From positions 1 through 23,048 of the forward strand of contig CAZGTQ010000289.1 of NCBI GenBank assembly GCA_964528575.1: 23,048 bases of DNA, in the 5' to 3' direction. The stretch is from CAZGTQ01 sp964528575 (lineage in GTDB: Bacteria; Planctomycetota; UBA1135; GCA-002686595). The notes below the pieces were generated by a model. The model made no database searches. It saw nothing but the letters and a program-made list of their open reading frames with translations, and was not told the DNA's origin. Below, piece after piece: positions 15,631 to 23,048 of the stretch. A program made the position numbers and the translations under genes. Within the stretch, counting starts at the first letter, position 1, and every line of letters begins with the position of its first letter.

Positions 15631-18237
15631 TCACTGCTGTTGCTGGAGCTTCAGACCGTTCGTCGCCGCGAGCGTGAGCGAGGGCTCGACGAACCAGCTC
15701 TGGGCGTAGAGCGTCAGGCCCAACGTCCCGGCGGACGGCCAGACGGCCGGCGTGCGCACCTCGCCGTTCGCGTCGGCGACGACGCTCAGCAGCAGGTTCG
15801 GCAGCGGGACGAGCGTGCCGCCGGAGAAGGGCGCGTCGAGGCGCTCGACGCCGACGACGTGCAGGCCGGGCATCGCCGGGAACGCGTTCTGGACGACGAG
15901 CTCGAAGCCGACGCCCGGCGCGAGCGTGCCCACGCCGGCGAGGTTCAGCGCGCCGTTCGTCCCGGACAGGCCGAGCCCGAGGTCCTGGAACGAGAACGGG
16001 CCCGCGTTGAACAGCACGGTGAGCCCGGTGCCGAACGTGCCCGTGCCGATCGTCGCGAACAGGTCCGCGAGGCCGTCGCCGTCGAGGTCGGCCGCGTCCA
16101 TCGCCATGACGACGCCGTCGACGCCGAAGCGCCGCTCCGGTTCGAACGAGGCGTCGCCGCGGCCGACGAACAGGGCGATATCCTGCGCTCCGTAGCACCC
16201 GGCGGCGACGTCGAGCGTGCCGTCGCCGGTCGCGTCGAGGGTCGCGAGGCCGCCGAGCAGGCCGTACTGCTGCGAGAACAGGGCGGCCTGCGACTTCGCG
16301 GGCCCGAAGTTCCCGAAGCCGTTGCCGCGCAGGACCGTGAAGTTCGCGCCCTCGAACGAGCTGCCGTTCGAGGTCGTCGCGAGGTCCAACGAGCCGTCGG
16401 CGTCGAAGTCGCCGGAGGTCAGGAACGTCGTGCCGCCCGCGCCGGTGCCGGAGAGCAGCGGCAGGCCGAGGTCGCCGTTGCCGTTGCCCTTCCAGAACGC
16501 GACGAAGTCGCCGTGGCCCGTGACGATGTCGTTCTTGCCGTCGACGTCGAAGTCGCCCGCGACGATCACCTTGGCGCCGACGAGCCCGGTGCTGCTCTCG
16601 GTCATCGGCGCGCCGAACGTGCCGTCGCCGTTGTTGAGCAGGTTGACGACGCGCACGTTGCTGAACGGCATCGCGACCGACAGATCGAAGTCCCCGTCGC
16701 CGTCGAGATCGGTCACCGCGAGGTCCTCGCCGCAGCACGAGCCGAGCGGAACGACTTCCCACGCTCCGAACACGCCCGTCGCCGCGTTGCCGCGCGCGAG
16801 CCAGACCTCGCTGCCGCGCAGCGCGACGAGGTCGAGGACCGCGTCGCCGTCCAGGTCGCGCAGGGTCGGCTGCTCGAGCTTACCGCTCGAGTAGTTGATC
16901 AGCGTGACGACGAAGTTGCCGCTGCCGTCGTTCGTCAGCGACTGCACGTCGTTCTCCGCAGCGATGATGTCGATGTCGCCGTCGATGTCGATGTCGCCCG
17001 CGGCGAGGGCCATTTGGAAGTTCGACAGGTCGTAGACGGGCGGCATCGCGAGCGCGCCCGAGTCGTTGCGGTGCACCGTCACGTTGAGTGAGCCGGAGTT
17101 GGCGATGAACACGTCGATGTCGCCGTCGCCGTCGGCGTCGCCCAGCGCGACATCGCGCGCCATCTCGCCGCTGCGGTACGCCGTCCCAGCGCCGAAGCCG
17201 CCGCTCCCGTCGCTCGGGATGACGGCGAAGCCGTAGCTGTCCGAGTGCGCGCACGTGACGACGTCCGGCCAGCCGTCCTGCGTGAGGTCGGCCACCGCGA
17301 GCGAGTGGCCCGCGCCGTACGCGCCGCCGGCGTCGAGCGCCTGGGGCGCGCCGAACACGCCGCCGCCCGCGTTGCGGAAGAGGCTGATGGCGGCGTTGAA
17401 GGAGCCGCTCGGGCCGACGCCGAACAGGATGTCCAGGTCGGCGTCGTTGTCGATGTCGGCGATCGCCACGCCAGGCACGCTCGAGCTCTGCGCCGGGCTC
17501 ACCGGCAGCATGACAGGCGCGCGCAAGTTGCCCGTCTGGTCGTTGAGCAGCATGGCGACCGACGTGCCGACCGAGACCGCGACGTCCGCCCATCCGTCGC
17601 CGTTCAGGTCGCCGGCGGCGACCTGGTACGGCGTCGTGTTCGGGATCGCGAAGTCCTTGCGCCCGCCGAAGGTGCCGGTGCCGTCGTTGTAGAGCACCGT
17701 GACGTCCGACTCGTTCCAGCGGTTGTTCGCCGTGACCAGGTCGAAGTCGCCGTCGTTGTCGACGTCGAACGCGTCCACGCCGGTGGGGCCCTGGCCGACG
17801 ACGTAGCTCACCGCGGGCGCGAGCGTTCCGTTGCCCTGGTTGCGATAGACGACGACGCGGTTGCCCGAGGTCCCGTAGGCGCTCGCGGCGAACGCGAGGT
17901 CGGGGTCGCCGTCGCCGTCGAGATCCGCGGCGACGACGTCCATCGTCTCGTCGGGCGCGGCGTAGAAGACCGGCGCGCCGTACGTGCCGTCCCCGACGTT
18001 GAACAGCAGCGAGATGCGCGGGCTGATCCACTTGCCCACGTGCGCGAACGCGAGATCGAGGTCGCCGTCGCCGTCGAGGTCGACCGCGGCGACCGCCTGC
18101 GGGTTGTAGGCCTCGTCGTTGTTGCGGTGGCCGGTCTGGAACGAGCGGCTGCGCGTCTCGAACTGCGATTCGTCGGCGGCGCAGAGCGGCGCGAAGGCGC
18201 ATGCGAGCGCGAGCGCGAAGGCGGGGGATCGGTGCAC
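15631..18237 (-). CDS. Secreted VCBS/FG-GAP 14-repeat protein with shared C-terminal domain
   Basis: An 868-residue exported protein. The start is GTG 18235-18237, chosen because GAGAGGA lies six bases upstream of it and the protein then opens with a signal peptide (MHRSPAFALALACAFAPLCA). Fourteen calcium-loop repeats are visible: VDLDGDGDLD, ADLDGDGDPD, FDVDNDGDFD, GDLNGDGWAD, ADIDNDADLD, ADLTQDGWPD, GDADGDGDID, GDIDIDGDID, RDLDGDAVLD, TDLDGDGDFD, GDFDVDGKND, GDFDADGSLD, LDATGDGTLD and ADLDGDGLAD. The sixth and thirteenth have weaker acidic loops. The end domain begins near LSGTNGALNLAGVGTLAP and has GGTLVPLPN, VVADANG and YAQSWFVEP; the protein ends in QQQQ. This is the first gene of the minus-strand block and is transcribed away from the flavoprotein-cytochrome operon. 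A cell-surface adhesion or scaffold role is plausible but unproven. Confidence 0.87.
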   Translation of the reverse strand: MHRSPAFALALACAFAPLCAADESQFETRSRSFQTGHRNNDEAYNPQAVAAVDLDGDGDLDLAFAHVGKWISPRISLLFNVGDGTYGAPVFYAAPDETMDVVAADLDGDGDPDLAFAASAYGTSGNRVVVYRNQGNGTLAPAVSYVVGQGPTGVDAFDVDNDGDFDLVTANNRWNESDVTVLYNDGTGTFGGRKDFAIPNTTPYQVAAGDLNGDGWADVAVSVGTSVAMLLNDQTGNLRAPVMLPVSPAQSSSVPGVAIADIDNDADLDILFGVGPSGSFNAAISLFRNAGGGVFGAPQALDAGGAYGAGHSLAVADLTQDGWPDVVTCAHSDSYGFAVIPSDGSGGFGAGTAYRSGEMARDVALGDADGDGDIDVFIANSGSLNVTVHRNDSGALAMPPVYDLSNFQMALAAGDIDIDGDIDIIAAENDVQSLTNDGSGNFVVTLINYSSGKLEQPTLRDLDGDAVLDLVALRGSEVWLARGNAATGVFGAWEVVPLGSCCGEDLAVTDLDGDGDFDLSVAMPFSNVRVVNLLNNGDGTFGAPMTESSTGLVGAKVIVAGDFDVDGKNDIVTGHGDFVAFWKGNGNGDLGLPLLSGTGAGGTTFLTSGDFDADGSLDLATTSNGSSFEGANFTVLRGNGFGNFGPAKSQAALFSQQYGLLGGLATLDATGDGTLDVAAGCYGAQDIALFVGRGDASFEPERRFGVDGVVMAMDAADLDGDGLADLFATIGTGTFGTGLTVLFNAGPFSFQDLGLGLSGTNGALNLAGVGTLAPGVGFELVVQNAFPAMPGLHVVGVERLDAPFSGGTLVPLPNLLLSVVADANGEVRTPAVWPSAGTLGLTLYAQSWFVEPSLTLAATNGLKLQQQQ

Positions 18238-18243
18238 GGGGTG

Positions 18244-18250
18244 TCCTCTC
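18244..18250 (-). promoter_or_regulatory. Ribosome binding site of the 868-aa VCBS gene
   Basis: GAGAGGA on the minus strand, six bases before the GTG at 18235-18237. This is one of the few good Shine-Dalgarno sites in the window and it decides the start of that gene, for which no ATG is well placed. Confidence 0.65.
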
Positions 18251-18533
18251 GAGGGGTCGCGGCGTCCACGGATGGGCGCCTCTGGGCCTTGGACGGGACC
18301 TTCGCTGAGCAACGCCCGTTCCGCAGGCGCCGGCGCGCGCCCGCAGGAGGTCGAATCGCCTTTTCCGGGGCCGTGAGGCGCCCTCGCTACGTCGCACTGC
18401 GTAGGCGCGGCGCGCTCCCACTCGACTTCGCTCCCGCGGACTCGTCCAGGATCTGAACGGATGGTCTTGGATGTGGACGGCAGAGCGCGCCACCCCGCCC
18501 CACAGGCCGTTGGAGCCGCGGCACCGCGCTTGC

Positions 18534-18550
18534 GTTCGGCAACGCCGAAC
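18534..18550. promoter_or_regulatory. Inverted repeat upstream of the flavoprotein gene, possible operator
   Basis: GTTCGGC and GCCGAAC are perfect seven-base arms around AAC, 26 bases before the ATG at 18577. It could be a dimeric regulator site or a leader hairpin. It is the only clean dyad in the intergenic region. Confidence 0.35.
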
Positions 18551-18576
18551 CGCGCGCGACCGCGCTCGGCCCCCCT

Positions 18577-20826
18577 ATGAGCTGGACCCTCCTGATCGGA
18601 CTGGTGCTGGTCCTCGGCCTGGCCACATTGGTCGTCGCCTCGCGCCGGCGCGAGCTCCTGTCGAGCGAGCGCACGAAGCGCGAGATCGGCGAGGCGCGCG
18701 CCCGCGGCAGCCACGAGGCCCGGCTCCAGCACCCGCGCATCGACCTCACGCGCTGCATGGGCTGCGGGACGTGCGTGCGCGCGTGCCCCGAGGAGGGCGT
18801 GCTCGAGCTCGTCCACGGCCAGGCCGCGGTCGTGCACGGCGCGCGCTGCGTGGGCCACGGCCGCTGCGCCCGGGAGTGCCCGACCGACGCGATCAGCATC
18901 GTGCTCCAGGGCCTCTCCGAGCGGCGCGACATCCCCGTCCTGTCCGACGAGCTCGAGGTGCCGCACGTGCCCGGGCTCTTCCTCGCCGGCGAGGTGACCG
19001 GGCACGCGCTCATCCGCACCGCGATCGCGCACGGCACCGCGGTGGCGCGCGAGATCGCGCGGCGCCGGCCGGCGCGGAGCGAGGGGCGCGACGACGACGA
19101 GCTCGACCTCTGCATCGTCGGCGCCGGCCCCGCGGGCATCGCGTGCTCGCTCGCGGCCAAGGCGAGCGGGCTGCGGTTCACGACGATCGAGCGCGACGCG
19201 CTCGGCGGGACGGTCGCGCACTACCCGCGCCGCAAGCTCGTGATGACCCAGCCGATCGATCTGCCGCTGGCGGGGCGGCTCAAGAGCTCGACCTACGCCA
19301 AGGAGGAGCTCGTCGACCTGTGGGAGCGCGTCGTGCGCGACCACGACCTGCCGATCCGCACGGGCGTCGACTTCCAGGGGCTCGCGCCGCACGCGGACGG
19401 TTCGCTGCGCGTGCGCACCGCGACCGGGGAGATCCGCGCGCGCAACGTCTGCCTCGCGCTCGGACGGCGCGGCACGCCGCGCAAGCTCGGCGTGCCCGGC
19501 GAGGAGCTCGCGAAGGTGTCGTACGGCCTGGTCGACGCGAGCTCGTACGCGGGGCGCGCGGTGCTGGTCGTCGGCGGCGGCGACAGCGCGGTCGAAGCCG
19601 CGCTCGCTCTCTCGGAGCAGCGCGGGAGCGACGTGACGTTGTCGTACCGCCAGAAGGGCTTCTTCCGCATCAAGGCGAAGAACGAGCAGCGCCTCGAGGC
19701 CGCGGTCGCGGCCGGACGCATCCAGCTCCTCTTGCAGAGCGACGTGCTCGTCATCGAGCCGCGCGCGGTGACGCTGGCGCTCGCGCCCGATCCGTGCAAG
19801 AGCGGGGGCGAGAACGGCGAGGGAGCGCGGCCGACGCTGCGCCTCGTGAACGACGACGTCTTCGTGCTCGCGGGCGGCGTACCGCCGTTCAAGCTGCTCG
19901 AGGGCTGCGGCGTGTCCTTCGACCCGGCCGAGCGCTCGGCGAGCGTCGAGAGCGGGCCGCGCGGCACGGGGCTCTTGCGCGCGCTCGTCGTCGCGCTCGT
20001 GCTCGCGGTCGGCGGCCTCTCGTGGTCGCTCGCGTTCCGCGGCTACTACGACCTCGATTCCGCGGCCCGCCCGGCGCACGAGCTCCACCGCGTGCTGCGC
20101 CCGTCGGGCGAGGTCGGTCTCGCGCTCGGCTTGGGCGCGGCGGCGATGGTGCTCGCGAACCTCGCGTACCTCGTGCGGCGCACGCCGGCGCTGCGCCTGC
20201 GCGTCGGGGCGCTGAGCACGTGGATGACCATCCACGTCGTCACCGGCATCCTCGCGCTGCTCCTCGCGATCCTGCACGGCGCGATGGACCCGCGGCACAC
20301 GGTCGGCGGCCACGCGCTCGCCGCGCTCGCCGTGCTCGTGTGCACCGGCGCTCTGGGCCGCTACCTGTACTCGTTCGTGCCGCACGCGCTCAACGGCCGC
20401 GAGCTCGCGCTCGAGGAGGTCCACGCGCGCCTCGCGACGATCTCCGCCGAGTGGGACCAGTCGCGCGGCGCGTTCGCCGATCGCGTGCGCGCCGTCGTCG
20501 CGGAGCACGTCGACCGCCAGCGCATCGCCGGCTTCCTGCCGCGGCGCATCGCGTCGCTCGTTCGCTCGCAGCTCGGCATGCGCCGCGCGCTCGCCGACCT
20601 CGCCGCCGTCGGCCGCGTCGAGGGCGTCGCAGTGGGCGAGGTGCGCCGCCTGCTCGCGCTCGCGCGCCGCGCGCACCGCGTCGGACAGATGGCCGCGGGC
20701 TACGAGGAGCTGCGCGCGCTGCTGGGCACGTGGCGCTACATCCACCGCTGGACCGCCCTCGGGCTCGTGCTCCTGCTCGTCCTGCACGTCGTCACGGCCG
20801 TGCGCTTCGGAGAGCTGTTCGGTTGA
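18577..20826 (+). CDS. Membrane ferredoxin-flavoprotein-cytochrome b-like fusion oxidoreductase
   Basis: A 749-residue fusion. Residues 3-21 form an N-terminal membrane anchor. C60, C63, C66 and C70 form a [4Fe-4S] site; C91, H94, C97 and C101 form a second with His in place of the second Cys. Residues 125-163 carry HVPGLFLAGEVTG, which looks like the C-terminal FAD strand of a TrxB-type flavoprotein placed ahead of the FAD motif. Residues 178-455 hold the FAD motif IVGAGPAG (180-187), the NAD(P) motif VVGGGDSA (331-338) and VFVLAGGVPPF (428-438). No CXXC redox disulfide is present. About 465-749 is a membrane domain with roughly five hydrophobic helices; H553, H567, H723 and H737 are candidate haem b ligands. 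I infer that it moves electrons between cytoplasmic NAD(P)H and the membrane or periplasm. The four-base stop/start overlap with the next gene, a multihaem cytochrome c, suggests that is its partner. No Shine-Dalgarno is visible. The FeS-flavin part resembles a known family of dicluster NAD(P)/FAD oxidoreductases; exact function is unknown. Confidence 0.82.
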   Translation: MSWTLLIGLVLVLGLATLVVASRRRELLSSERTKREIGEARARGSHEARLQHPRIDLTRCMGCGTCVRACPEEGVLELVHGQAAVVHGARCVGHGRCARECPTDAISIVLQGLSERRDIPVLSDELEVPHVPGLFLAGEVTGHALIRTAIAHGTAVAREIARRRPARSEGRDDDELDLCIVGAGPAGIACSLAAKASGLRFTTIERDALGGTVAHYPRRKLVMTQPIDLPLAGRLKSSTYAKEELVDLWERVVRDHDLPIRTGVDFQGLAPHADGSLRVRTATGEIRARNVCLALGRRGTPRKLGVPGEELAKVSYGLVDASSYAGRAVLVVGGGDSAVEAALALSEQRGSDVTLSYRQKGFFRIKAKNEQRLEAAVAAGRIQLLLQSDVLVIEPRAVTLALAPDPCKSGGENGEGARPTLRLVNDDVFVLAGGVPPFKLLEGCGVSFDPAERSASVESGPRGTGLLRALVVALVLAVGGLSWSLAFRGYYDLDSAARPAHELHRVLRPSGEVGLALGLGAAAMVLANLAYLVRRTPALRLRVGALSTWMTIHVVTGILALLLAILHGAMDPRHTVGGHALAALAVLVCTGALGRYLYSFVPHALNGRELALEEVHARLATISAEWDQSRGAFADRVRAVVAEHVDRQRIAGFLPRRIASLVRSQLGMRRALADLAAVGRVEGVAVGEVRRLLALARRAHRVGQMAAGYEELRALLGTWRYIHRWTALGLVLLLVLHVVTAVRFGELFG
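20809..20814 (+). promoter_or_regulatory. Ribosome binding site of the multihaem cytochrome gene
   Basis: GGAGAG lies eight bases before the TTG at 20823. It supports this rare start codon, which overlaps the previous stop as TTGA. Confidence 0.65.
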
Positions 20827-23048
20827 GCGCCGGATCGCGTCTCCTGCCGCTCGGCATCGGGCTCCTGTCCCTCGGCGCCGTCGTCTGGCTCGTCTGGCTC
20901 GACCGCGTGCGCGTGTCGCCGGGCCCGCTCTCCGCCACGCACGCGCAGGTCGACGAGCTGACGGGCGCACAGAGCTGCGAGCGCTGCCACGGCGGCGGCG
21001 GCACGACGCTCGCCGAGGCGTGCGGCGTGTGCCACCCGGCCGAGCTGGCCGGCGTGCGCGACGGGACGGGCGTGCACGGGCGGGAGGAGGTCGACGAGCG
21101 CTGCGGGGCGTGCCACTCGGAGCACCACGGCACCTCGTTCGAGCTCGCCGGCGCGCTCGCGTTCGAGCGCGCGGGGATCGCGGAGCCGCGCGCGTTCGAC
21201 CACGCGCTGCACGCGGGGATCGACTTCCGGCTCCACGAGCGCCACGCCGAGCTCGCGTGTCCGGCCTGCCACGCGCACGCGGACGCGCCGTTCCCGCCGG
21301 CGGGGGAGCCGCGCTTCGGCGGCGTCACGCAGGCGTGCACGAGCTGCCACGCGGACGTGCACGAAGGCGCGTTCGCGCTCGCTTGCGAGGCGTGCCACGA
21401 CCAGGCGCACCCGTTCGCGCAGTCGGTGAGCTTCGCGCACGCCGATCCCACGATCGTCGGCGGCGCGCACGCGCGCGCCGCGTGCCGCGACTGCCACGTG
21501 GACGGCGGACCGCTCGCGCTCGACGTCGTCGCCGCGCGCAAGCCGCCGGCGCGGACGGAACCGCTCGCGCGCACGCGTAGCGCGGCGGCGCGCGCGTGCG
21601 GCGCGTGCCACGACTCGCCGCACGGCGCGGACTTCCTCGCGGCCGTCGCCGCGACGAGCGCGACCGCGCCCGATGCGACGTGCGCGACGTGCCACGCCGA
21701 CGACGCGGGCCGCGCGGGTCCCGGTACGTTCGCCGACGCGCGCCGCGAGCCGACCGCGGCGCTGCACGGCGCGAGCGGGTTCGAGCTCGAGCCGCCGCAC
21801 GCCGCGCGCGCGTGCGCCGACTGCCACGCCGCCGGCTTCGCGCCGCCGGTCGGCGGCTCGCGCGCGGGTCGCTGCGATGCGTGCCACGGCGACCCGCACG
21901 CGGGGGAGTTCAGCGCGTTCGACTCGCGCTCCTGCGCGACGTGCCATCTCGACACGGCGTTCGTGCCGCACGCGTTCGACCTCGAGCTCCATGCGCTCGC
22001 CGCGTTCGTCCTCGACGGCGCGCACGAGCAGCTCGCGTGCGAGCGCTGCCACGCCGGCCGCGGCGCGGACGCGGTCACGGACGCGCTGCGCTTCGCAGGC
22101 ACGCCCAGCGCGTGCGCCGAGTGTCACCTCGACGTCCACGCGAACGCCTTCGAGGGCGAGCGCTGCTCCGCGTGCCACACGACGCACGGCTTCGACGCGG
22201 TCGAGCGCGATTCGTTCGACCACGCTCGTGCCGGCTTCGCGCTCGCGGGCGCCCACGCCGCGGCCGACTGCGCGGCGTGCCACCTGCCGGCGAGCGAGAG
22301 CGGCGCGCGCGCCACGATCGCGTCGCTCGCGGCAGGCGGTGGGAGCGCGACCGCCTGCTCAGCGTGCCACGCCGACGTCCACCGCGAGGCATTCGGCGCC
22401 GCGAGCTGCGCGAGCTGCCACCGCGCGACGCGCTTCGACGACGTGCTCCCGGGCCGCTTCGACCACGGCCGCGACGCGGGCTTCGCGCTCGCGGGTGCGC
22501 ACGCGCGGGTCGCGTGCGAGACGTGCCACGTGCCCACGGACGTGGCGGACGCGCACGGACGCACGTTCGGGCGCGCTCGGGCGGACGCGGAGCCCGAGCG
22601 CTGCTCCGCGTGCCACGCGGATCCGCACGCCGGCGAGCTGCTCGTGCCGGCGAGCGCGCGAGCCGACGCCGACGCGTGCGCGACGTGCCATGTCGCGAGC
22701 AGCTTTCGCGACGGCGCCCGCGACGCGCTCGATCACGACTGGACCGGCTTCGTCCTCGAAGGGGCGCACGCGTCGGTCGCGTGCGACGCGTGCCACGTCG
22801 TGCCGGCGCGCGAGCGCGAGCTGGGGCGCGCGCGCGGCCAGCGTTGCGCCGACTGCCACGCGAGCCCGCACGGCGGCCAGTTCTTCGAGCCCGCGCTCGG
22901 CGCCGCCGACTGCGCGCGCTGCCACGACACGGCCGGCGGCCTCGCGTTCGACCACGGCCGCGACACGCGCTTCCCGCTCGATGCGCGCCACGCGGCGCTC
23001 GACTGCGGCGCTTGCCACCGGCCGTCGGCGACCGCGGACGGGCGCGTG
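20823..23048 (+). CDS. Giant multihaem c-type cytochrome (3' truncated by the window)
   Basis: An open frame from TTG 20823 to the window edge gives 742 residues with no stop. Residues about 8-27 are hydrophobic and act as a signal or anchor for export, which c-type haem attachment requires. I count 25 CXXCH motifs, from CERCH at 20976 to CGACH at 23004, about one per 30 residues. After three N-terminal haems the rest is modular: a GAHxxxxCxxCH entry, then CxxCHxDxHxGxF, then a third CxxCH, then often an FDH segment. Extra His residues (in FDH, GAH and DxH) could be distal ligands for bis-His haems. The style matches long decahaem-like and larger cytochromes used for transferring electrons across or beyond the cell envelope. 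The start overlaps the flavoprotein-cytochrome b stop and has a good ribosome binding site, so the two are surely co-expressed. The true length, haem total and C-terminal anchor are outside the window. Confidence 0.92.
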   Translation, partial: MSAGSRLLPLGIGLLSLGAVVWLVWLDRVRVSPGPLSATHAQVDELTGAQSCERCHGGGGTTLAEACGVCHPAELAGVRDGTGVHGREEVDERCGACHSEHHGTSFELAGALAFERAGIAEPRAFDHALHAGIDFRLHERHAELACPACHAHADAPFPPAGEPRFGGVTQACTSCHADVHEGAFALACEACHDQAHPFAQSVSFAHADPTIVGGAHARAACRDCHVDGGPLALDVVAARKPPARTEPLARTRSAAARACGACHDSPHGADFLAAVAATSATAPDATCATCHADDAGRAGPGTFADARREPTAALHGASGFELEPPHAARACADCHAAGFAPPVGGSRAGRCDACHGDPHAGEFSAFDSRSCATCHLDTAFVPHAFDLELHALAAFVLDGAHEQLACERCHAGRGADAVTDALRFAGTPSACAECHLDVHANAFEGERCSACHTTHGFDAVERDSFDHARAGFALAGAHAAADCAACHLPASESGARATIASLAAGGGSATACSACHADVHREAFGAASCASCHRATRFDDVLPGRFDHGRDAGFALAGAHARVACETCHVPTDVADAHGRTFGRARADAEPERCSACHADPHAGELLVPASARADADACATCHVASSFRDGARDALDHDWTGFVLEGAHASVACDACHVVPARERELGRARGQRCADCHASPHGGQFFEPALGAADCARCHDTAGGLAFDHGRDTRFPLDARHAALDCGACHRPSATADGRV
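21258..23048 (+). repeat. Three-haem protein module array in the multihaem cytochrome
   Basis: The first CXXCH of each module starts at 21258, 21483, 21813, 22038, 22269, 22515, 22782 and 23004. Seven complete three-haem modules are visible and an eighth begins. Spacings are 75, 110, 75, 77, 82, 89 and 74 residues. Conserved marks are an HA(x)2-3-C entry, a DPH/DVH/SPH sequence after the middle haem, and FDH before the next entry. Confidence 0.85.

Larger units (their letters stand above)
18238..18576. other. Divergent intergenic region
   Basis: These 339 bases separate the minus-strand secreted-protein block from the plus-strand redox operon and must hold both promoters. I could not find a convincing sigma-70 -35/-10 pair on either strand. 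Visible are the minus-strand Shine-Dalgarno, an inverted repeat at 18534-18550 and a weak five-base inverted repeat (CTACG 18387-18391, CGTAG 18400-18404). No small gene is supported here. Confidence 0.6.

Noticed and set aside
13380..18080. Minisatellite-like DNA repeats (GCCGTCGCCGTCGACGTC-type strings)
   Set aside because: They are the reverse complement of DVDGDG calcium-loop codons at irregular protein-repeat spacing, so they are explained by coding.
18387..18404. CTACG/CGTAG inverted repeat as an operator
   Set aside because: Five-base arms are too short to stand out from chance in this composition.
15631..20970. A single 1779-residue minus-strand gene reaching into the flavoprotein region
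   Set aside because: Upstream of GTG 18237 the frame is only the antisense of the flavoprotein gene and the intergenic region; signal peptide and Shine-Dalgarno place the true start at 18237.
20736..22283. Minus-strand frames opposite the multihaem cytochrome
   Set aside because: They are antisense of regularly spaced CXXCH codons and show no recognisable domain.
1..23048. CRISPR array, tRNA, rRNA, transposase, phage or toxin-antitoxin genes
   Set aside because: None seen on reading both strands; no spaced palindromic repeats, cloverleaf sequences or matching protein families were found.

Overview
The window is very GC-rich DNA with strongly G/C-biased third codon positions. The best fit is a Planctomycetota genome, probably one of the uncultured or recently cultured lineages that carry many secreted VCBS/FG-GAP proteins with a shared C-terminal end domain. 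This assignment is an inference from protein style; no rRNA or other marker gene is present. I saw no tRNA, rRNA, CRISPR array, insertion sequence or integrase.

The layout is three blocks. Block 1 (1-5305, + strand) is a tightly overlapping operon: the tail of an unrecognised gene, a fused NuoE-NuoF-type diaphorase subunit, a molybdenum or tungsten formate dehydrogenase catalytic subunit, and a short-chain dehydrogenase. The catalytic gene has an in-frame TGA exactly where the family carries its active-site selenocysteine or cysteine. A hairpin with a GGUCU loop starts 18 nt after that TGA, so I annotate one selenoprotein of 932 residues (1731-4529) and not two broken ORFs. Together the two subunits should make a soluble NAD+-dependent formate dehydrogenase: formate is oxidised at the Mo/W-bis-MGD-Sec site and electrons pass through FeS clusters to FMN and NAD+.

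Block 2 (5312-18237, - strand) holds six genes for exported proteins. The three promoter-proximal ones encode proteins of nearly equal length (868, 872 and 874 aa). I count fourteen repeat units in each, followed by a related C-terminal domain of about 115-130 aa. Next come two secreted proteins of unknown function (415 and 607 aa, the second with a carboxypeptidase-regulatory-like domain) and a seven-repeat FG-GAP protein (546 aa). A 14-bp tandem repeat lies directly against the start codon of that last gene.

Block 3 (18577-23048, + strand) diverges from block 2 across a 339-bp intergenic region. It begins with an unusual membrane fusion protein: an N-terminal anchor, two ferredoxin-type FeS sites, a TrxB-like FAD/NAD(P) unit and a C-terminal His-bearing membrane domain. 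Its stop overlaps the TTG start of a giant multihaem cytochrome c with 25 CXXCH motifs in the 742 residues visible, running off the window. The pair looks like an electron conduit from cytoplasmic NAD(P)H through FAD, FeS and probably haem b to a periplasmic or outer-surface haem wire. It is the most system-like part of the window besides the selenoprotein formate dehydrogenase.
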